Shown here: piece after piece, positions 5,625-9,627 of the stretch
Numbering within the stretch: position 1 is the stretch's first letter
How the letters are laid out: the number at the start of each line of letters is the position of its first letter
Source: Gemmataceae bacterium
Lineage (GTDB): Bacteria; Planctomycetota; Planctomycetia; Gemmatales; Gemmataceae
Assembly: GCA_009691815.1 (NCBI GenBank)
Contig: SIAL01000106.1
Span: forward strand, 1 to 9,627
Direction: 5' to 3'
Length of the DNA: 9,627 nt
The notes under the pieces: model-generated
The model's database searches: none
What the model was told of the DNA's origin: nothing
What the model saw: the letters and a program-made list of their open reading frames with translations, nothing else
Position numbers and translations under genes: made by a program

Positions 5625-6881
5625 ATGCCCAAGGAAACTGTGTCCCAAAGAAATATCCCCATGAAAAACGCAAATAACCCCACAGAACCATTGATAGTAA
5701 TGGAATCCATCGTGCCCAAACAGGTGGACCGGGTCCTCTTGGTGCTTAGAATTGTGTTCCTGTTGACCCTCTTGGGCATAGGCCTTGCCGCGTTTAGGCA
5801 CTTCACGACCATTTCCCCCACCGAAGCCATGGCCCCCGCCGTGCTTGCCCTCACCGGGATTTTCGCTTTGGGCGGCATCATCGTCCTGTCGGATATGTTG
5901 GTTGGGCACAAACAAATCACCACGCTTTCCGCGGTCTATTTCGGGCTGTTGCTGGGCCTACTCCTTGGCAATATCCTTTGCACCGCCTTGGATCCCTTCT
6001 TTTTCGATTGGCAAGCCAACAAGACAGAATCCCCCCTGCGCCAAGGCATGACGGTTCTGGTGTCGGTAATCGCCTGTTATATTTGTGTCTCTCTATTGCT
6101 TCAGACCAAGGACGACTTTCGGTTTGTCATCCCCTATGTGGAATTTTCCCGTCAAGTAAAAGGGAACAAGGCTCTCCTGTTGGACACCAGCGTTATCATC
6201 GACGGGCGCATTGCCGACCTTTGTGAAACGCGACTTTTTGACAATCGAATGATCATTCCACGGTTTGTTCTAAATGAGCTTCAGGCTGTGGCCGACAGCG
6301 GGGACAGACTCAAACGAAACCGAGGCCGCCGGGGCCTTGACATCCTCAAGCGGATGCAGTCCAACCCCAAACTGGACATCCAGTTTCATGATGGCAACAT
6401 TGCCGGGGCCGAAGATGTTCGCAAGGTTGACGAACGACTGGTCCTTTTGGCCCGGGTGCTTGACGCTAGGGTTGTGACCAACGATTTTAACCTCAACAAA
6501 ATCGCCCAGATTCAGGGTGTCGAGGTGATCAACCTCAACGAGTTGGCCAATGCCCTGAAATCGGTTGCCCTTCCTGGCGAAATACTGCAAATAAAGATCG
6601 TTAAACAGGGTGATCAGCCCGGACAGGGCGTGGGCTATCTTGAAGACGGTACCATGGTTGTCATCGAAGCCGGTCGCCAATTCCTCAATCAAGATGTCCC
6701 AATCACCGTCACCAGCGTGATCCAGACACCCGGGGGGCGAATGATTTTCGGTCGGGCGGAAAGAGGGCCAAACGATATCAAACCCACGGAATCCAAAACG
6801 ACCGCCATGGTCGCATTCCCTCAGCATAATGCCGAGGGCGGTTTCCCTAACCCCAATTCCAGCGGCAATCAGGGATCCTAA
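5625..6881 (+). CDS. Membrane-anchored PIN-TRAM domain protein (YacL type)
   Basis: The 418-residue protein has four predicted membrane helices (about 37-57, 69-89, 100-120, 141-160), then a PIN nuclease-fold domain (183-305) and a TRAM domain (312-378). PIN acidic residues are visible: Asp187 in LLDTSVIIDGRIAD, Glu218 in VLNELQ, Asp269 in KVDERLVLLA and Asp287 in VVTNDFNLNK. The segment RLKRNRGRRGLDIL and the TRAM stretch GVGYLEDGTMVVIE closely resemble Bacillus YacL as I remember it. PIN domains usually cut RNA; TRAM domains bind RNA, so the expected role is RNA processing at the membrane, but none is proved. The C-terminal 40 residues are low-complexity and probably disordered. The start is uncertain: ATGs at 5625, 5661 and 5700 are all in frame ahead of the first helix, and none has a strong ribosome site. 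Confidence 0.9.
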   Translation: MPKETVSQRNIPMKNANNPTEPLIVMESIVPKQVDRVLLVLRIVFLLTLLGIGLAAFRHFTTISPTEAMAPAVLALTGIFALGGIIVLSDMLVGHKQITTLSAVYFGLLLGLLLGNILCTALDPFFFDWQANKTESPLRQGMTVLVSVIACYICVSLLLQTKDDFRFVIPYVEFSRQVKGNKALLLDTSVIIDGRIADLCETRLFDNRMIIPRFVLNELQAVADSGDRLKRNRGRRGLDILKRMQSNPKLDIQFHDGNIAGAEDVRKVDERLVLLARVLDARVVTNDFNLNKIAQIQGVEVINLNELANALKSVALPGEILQIKIVKQGDQPGQGVGYLEDGTMVVIEAGRQFLNQDVPITVTSVIQTPGGRMIFGRAERGPNDIKPTESKTTAMVAFPQHNAEGGFPNPNSSGNQGS

Positions 6882-6891
6882 ACTAATGCCG

Positions 6892-6924
6892 ACCGGGCAC
6901 TATCCCGGTTGACCGGGACCGGTC
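6892..6924. terminator. Two GC-rich hairpins at a convergent gene end
   Basis: ACCGGG (6892-6897) and CCCGGT (6904-6909) form a 6-bp stem with a 6-nt loop. Right after it, GACCGG (6911-6916) and CCGGTC (6919-6924) form a second, tight dyad. They follow the PIN-TRAM stop at 6881 and overlap the last codons of the opposing gene. There is no U-run on either side, so a bidirectional terminator is only a suggestion based on position. Confidence 0.35.
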
Positions 6925-7268
6925 AGCAACCCTTTCATTTTTTGCACACTACCCTCAAGGGATGCCGCCGCCATGGTAAAGTTGGTGTGGTCGGAAAATT
7001 CCTTGAAGTGGGCCAGATAATAGTCCCGGGCGGATTCGAGTTTCCCCCATTTGCCCCGAAGTTTGTGTAGATAGCGGGCCCAGTCGCCGCTTAAAAATGC
7101 CGGCTCCGTGGCCCGGATCACATCAAAAAGCGTCCGGGGAACCTCTAACATCTCCGCATCTTCTTGAATTTCGTCGGCATGTTTGAGAAAGGTTCGAATC
7201 ATCCACAGGTGTGCAAGCTCTATTTGGAGCAAACACACCAATTCTTGTTGGGTATTCGGGCCAGTCAT
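6900..7268 (-). CDS. Small helical protein of unknown function
   Basis: The 122-residue product is predicted soluble and mostly helical, without a signal peptide or cysteine clusters (one Cys at 12). The core runs from LLQIELAHLWMIRTFLKHADEI (13-34) through a Trp- and Lys-rich middle (GDWARYLHKLRGKWGKLESA, 61-80) to a conserved-looking SDHTNFTMAAASLEGSV (92-108). I have a memory of similar planctomycete proteins sometimes labelled amidohydrolase, but no metal-dependent hydrolase motif is visible, so I would not use that name. Its ATG overlaps the stop of the five-helix membrane protein gene (ATGA) and it lacks its own clear ribosome site, so translation is probably coupled. The high density and overlap support a real gene. 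Function is unknown. Confidence 0.75.
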   Translation of the reverse strand: MTGPNTQQELVCLLQIELAHLWMIRTFLKHADEIQEDAEMLEVPRTLFDVIRATEPAFLSGDWARYLHKLRGKWGKLESARDYYLAHFKEFSDHTNFTMAAASLEGSVQKMKGLLTGPGQPG

Positions 7269-7891
7269 TTAAGCATTCCAGGATCAGGAGGCTTTGGAAT
7301 CGTGGGAAGTATGGTCCCTCCCACAGGGGCGGGTTTGCTACTGGCCTCGGCTTCCTCTTTGGAAAGTAGCACAAGGTAGGACCCTATCGCCAACAGGGCA
7401 ATGCCACCAAAGAGCTTCATGCTAGGAATGTGCTCGATCCCAAAATGAAAAGGCTCCCCCGGTTTTGGATGCCAAAAGAGGCTCACAAGGGTATTGATGC
7501 AGGGGGCCAAAGCAAAGATCAAAGGTGCAATGTAGATACGATGGGTGGCCGGGTTGACACCTTCCAACTTGGCCGCATCCACGGCGGCCTTGGACGCAAA
7601 AATCACACAGATGGCCCCCACTGCCCCGGCCACTCCCGCCAAGCCGCTAAAAAGGAGGCCGTTGAAACGCCACTCGGGTTTGGCATCCTCCCTATTGGCC
7701 ATAATGGCCATGGGAACGATCACCGCCAACACAAAATAGGCCACCCCAACGCACAGGATCGAGGCCAACCTGCCCCCGATGGTTCCCGGTTTGGTGGTGA
7801 GTTCCGTTCCACCATAGAAAATGATGGGGACATAGGTGCCCCAAGCGATCCCCGCACACCCCACAAAAACCAACCAAAGATATTTGTCCAT
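7265..7891 (-). CDS. Five-helix membrane protein, possibly DMT/EamA-like
   Basis: The 208-residue protein starts MDKYLWLVFVGCAGIAWGTY at an ATG 5 nt after the permease stop, with AGGG 9 nt upstream. Hydrophobic helices lie at about 4-24, 42-64, 78-100, 120-139 and 160-177; the tail (178-208) is polar and proline-rich. The WGTYVPIIFYGG segment, the Gly/Ala-rich third helix (FSGLAGVAGAVGAICVIFAS) and IAPLIFALAPCINT recall drug/metabolite transporter-superfamily proteins, but at half the usual ten helices. If it is a carrier it would have to pair. I recall similar proteins in planctomycetes, without a known substrate. A longer in-frame ATG at 8392 would add 167 residues read out of frame through the permease gene, and I reject it. 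Confidence 0.82.
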   Translation of the reverse strand: MDKYLWLVFVGCAGIAWGTYVPIIFYGGTELTTKPGTIGGRLASILCVGVAYFVLAVIVPMAIMANREDAKPEWRFNGLLFSGLAGVAGAVGAICVIFASKAAVDAAKLEGVNPATHRIYIAPLIFALAPCINTLVSLFWHPKPGEPFHFGIEHIPSMKLFGGIALLAIGSYLVLLSKEEAEASSKPAPVGGTILPTIPKPPDPGMLK

Positions 7892-7896
7892 AATGT

Positions 7897-9627
7897 CTAA
7901 CCCTGACTCCTGAGTTGTCGTAACAGGCCCAACCGGGCCACCACCAAAACCGATAGCAGACTTGACCCAAGCCCACAAAACCCAACTAGGCCCGAAAGGA
8001 GAAGGATCCGCATCCATGCAAGTCCCGTGTCGCCTAACTGAGGCCAAACGGCGATAAGGGCCGCCCCCAGACCGGTCAATAGACCCGCCAAGACCAACAA
8101 CCCCGATTCCGTCATTACTAGGATACCGATTCGATTCCGGGAAAACCCCAAAGCGGCAAGAAGTGCCCACTCCGCCGATCGTTCTAGCATACTTCTGGCT
8201 TGGGCAATGGCCAATCCCACCATACCCAAAAGGAGCCCCAACCAACCAAGGGCCTGAAAAGTGGCTAGGTAGGTGTTCTCCACCGCAAGAAACGAATCTA
8301 AGCGGTCTCGACTGGTCCGAATCACCGGGCCCAAAGGGGCCAATCCAGTGGCCAAAATCTGCATAAGCGCGGTTTCGTCCTCCGCGGGACAACCCGCCAA
8401 AAGCACTCGGTAACCCTGAATGGTAGGGTCAAGCTCCAGAAGGCGCTTTTGCGAAAGTAAAAGTTCCGATTGAAATACGCTGTCCGCAAGGATGCCGGCG
8501 ATGATTACCTCAAACCCACCCGATTCCTCCTTTCCAAGGGAAACCGTATCCCCCATACCCTTGTGAAGGGTCCACATGAGGGTGTTCTTTTCCCCAAGGG
8601 CCAGGTTTCCAGGTTCTTCCAAAACCCGCCAAGGATTGGCCTCGTGGCCTTTGGCCTTGGCCGCAAAACGAAATCCGCCCCGCTCCAACAACGATTGCGG
8701 TACCCCTAGCAACCGGGGCCGGCCCGACTGCATCAAATTGAGACAACTAATGTCATCCCCCTCTCGTAGGCGTAGAGCCACCACATCGGCCCGGTCCAAA
8801 ACCTCGGCAGCCCTTTTTCGTGCCGCAGCCGGGTCGGTTTTCGCGGCCCGTTCAATGTTGTCCAGTAACTCCGACTTTCCAGCGGCGGTGTCCAAACCCT
8901 GAAACAGAGGCTGATCCAACTCGATCCAATAACGAAATCCACCTGACCAAGAGGCCTTGTCACCCTCATTTCCCGTTTGTGCCGAGCGATGAAAGGCATC
9001 CACCGCAAAAAGCAAAAAGACGGATGAGGCCAAGAGTCCCACGCTTAAAAGGCTTCGACCCGGCTTGCGGGTGGCCCCTCGGAACCCAAGGATGATCCAA
9101 TGGCGACTGTCCAAAATGCCCCGTAAATCCCATACCCTCAACATCCAGCGAAAGAGCATTAAAAATGAGGTCAGGCCAAGTGCCCCCGCCCCGAAAAAGC
9201 AACCCGCCCTGGCCTCGGCATCAACCAGTTGGGGGCCAAGGATAGACAAGCCGACCACCCCAATCCAACATCCCAACAAACTCCCAAAAAAGAGCCCTTG
9301 GCCCTTGCCTGCTCCTCCTCGGGAAAGAGTCGTCCCACTATCAGCCCGGTCGCCTGCCAATAGGTCGCTGACATTGTGGTGAAGGATAGACCTTGTTCGC
9401 CAAAACACGCTTAAAAGGAGTGTGGCCAAGGTGATAAAACTCCCAAGGGCCAATGCCTTGGGCGAGGCGGCAACAGAAAGCTTGCCCAGCAATCCGCCAC
9501 CCGGCCAATGAGCTTCAAGCCAAAGAGACAATAAGCCACAATACCAAACCGCAAGGGGTGAACCCAAAGCGATTCCCACCAACCCCGGGCCGATGGCCTC
9601 GGCCAAAATGCGTCCCATAATTCGCCG
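7897..9627 (-). CDS. FtsX-like ABC transporter permease, 5' end outside window
   Basis: This is the C-terminal part (at least 576 residues) of a large two-module permease of the MacB/FtsX superfamily; the frame is open at the right edge. Counting from the internal Met at 9618, likely helices are at 11-31, 57-75, 110-130, 140-158, 191-207, 452-473, 498-525 and 535-558. A large extracytoplasmic MacB-like domain occupies about 208-450. The segment LGFRGATRKPGRSLLSVGLLASSVF begins the second module. ERSAEWALLAALGFSRNRI (479-497) is the cytoplasmic FtsX signature that contacts the ATPase. Such proteins work with an ABC ATPase in lipid, lipoprotein or peptide export, or cell-wall signalling; no ATPase gene is in view and it may lie upstream. 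The next gene begins 5 nt after the stop. Substrate unknown. Confidence 0.9.
   Translation of the reverse strand, partial: RRIMGRILAEAIGPGLVGIALGSPLAVWYCGLLSLWLEAHWPGGGLLGKLSVAASPKALALGSFITLATLLLSVFWRTRSILHHNVSDLLAGDRADSGTTLSRGGAGKGQGLFFGSLLGCWIGVVGLSILGPQLVDAEARAGCFFGAGALGLTSFLMLFRWMLRVWDLRGILDSRHWIILGFRGATRKPGRSLLSVGLLASSVFLLFAVDAFHRSAQTGNEGDKASWSGGFRYWIELDQPLFQGLDTAAGKSELLDNIERAAKTDPAAARKRAAEVLDRADVVALRLREGDDISCLNLMQSGRPRLLGVPQSLLERGGFRFAAKAKGHEANPWRVLEEPGNLALGEKNTLMWTLHKGMGDTVSLGKEESGGFEVIIAGILADSVFQSELLLSQKRLLELDPTIQGYRVLLAGCPAEDETALMQILATGLAPLGPVIRTSRDRLDSFLAVENTYLATFQALGWLGLLLGMVGLAIAQARSMLERSAEWALLAALGFSRNRIGILVMTESGLLVLAGLLTGLGAALIAVWPQLGDTGLAWMRILLLSGLVGFCGLGSSLLSVLVVARLGLLRQLRSQG

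Noticed and set aside
6270..6827. 185-residue minus-strand frame
   Set aside because: It is antisense to the PIN and TRAM domains, where every conserved residue is in the plus frame.
7892..8392. N-terminal extension of the five-helix membrane protein to an ATG at 8392
   Set aside because: The added 167 residues are the permease gene read in another frame and look like shadow sequence. The ATG at 7891, 5 nt after the permease stop, fits the operon.
1..9627. Mobile elements, CRISPR arrays, toxin-antitoxin or defence genes
   Set aside because: I saw no long terminal repeats, transposase, repeat-spacer pattern or toxin pair. The PIN protein is a four-helix membrane YacL type with a TRAM domain, not a VapC toxin, and has no antitoxin neighbour.

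Overview
This window reads as the chromosome of a free-living bacterium, most likely a planctomycete or a relative. That assignment is an inference from my memory of families: a large FtsX-like permease whose middle and end look planctomycetal, followed by a small five-helix membrane protein and a 122-residue helical protein that I recall mainly from that phylum. No ribosomal RNA or other decisive marker is present. Coding density is high, and I see no insertion sequence, CRISPR array, tRNA or phage gene.

Positions 1-3787, minus strand: a lipid-synthesis cluster read in the order rpmF (ribosomal protein L32), plsX (phosphate acyltransferase), fabD (malonyl-CoA:ACP transacylase), acpP (acyl carrier protein), fabF (ketoacyl-ACP synthase II, cut by the window's left edge). 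The rpmF-plsX junction is 3 nt, plsX-fabD 25 nt, and acpP-fabF overlap by ATGA. FabD loads malonyl groups on ACP, FabF condenses them with the growing chain, and PlsX diverts finished acyl-ACP to acyl-phosphate for phospholipid synthesis. The fabH and fabG genes often found in this cluster are absent. A 248-nt non-coding gap lies between fabD and acpP, where fabG often sits. It holds a hairpin, a possible promoter and a three-copy 9-bp motif.

Positions 3788-3922: a 135-bp divergent intergenic region, presumably holding promoters for both flanking operons.

Positions 3923-6881, plus strand: a HIT-family nucleotide hydrolase/transferase, an HD-domain dNTP triphosphohydrolase, and a membrane-anchored PIN-TRAM protein of the YacL type. 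Gaps are 34 and 27 nt, consistent with one operon concerned with nucleotide and RNA housekeeping.

Positions 6882-9627, minus strand: a tight three-gene unit read from right to left. It comprises a large FtsX-like ABC permease (its start is outside the window), a five-helix membrane protein 5 nt later, and a 122-residue helical protein joined by an ATGA overlap. Its 3' end converges on the PIN-TRAM gene with an 18-nt spacer, and two GC-rich hairpins sit at that junction. I see no new defence or mobile system. The least explained parts are the acpP leader and the three-gene membrane unit.
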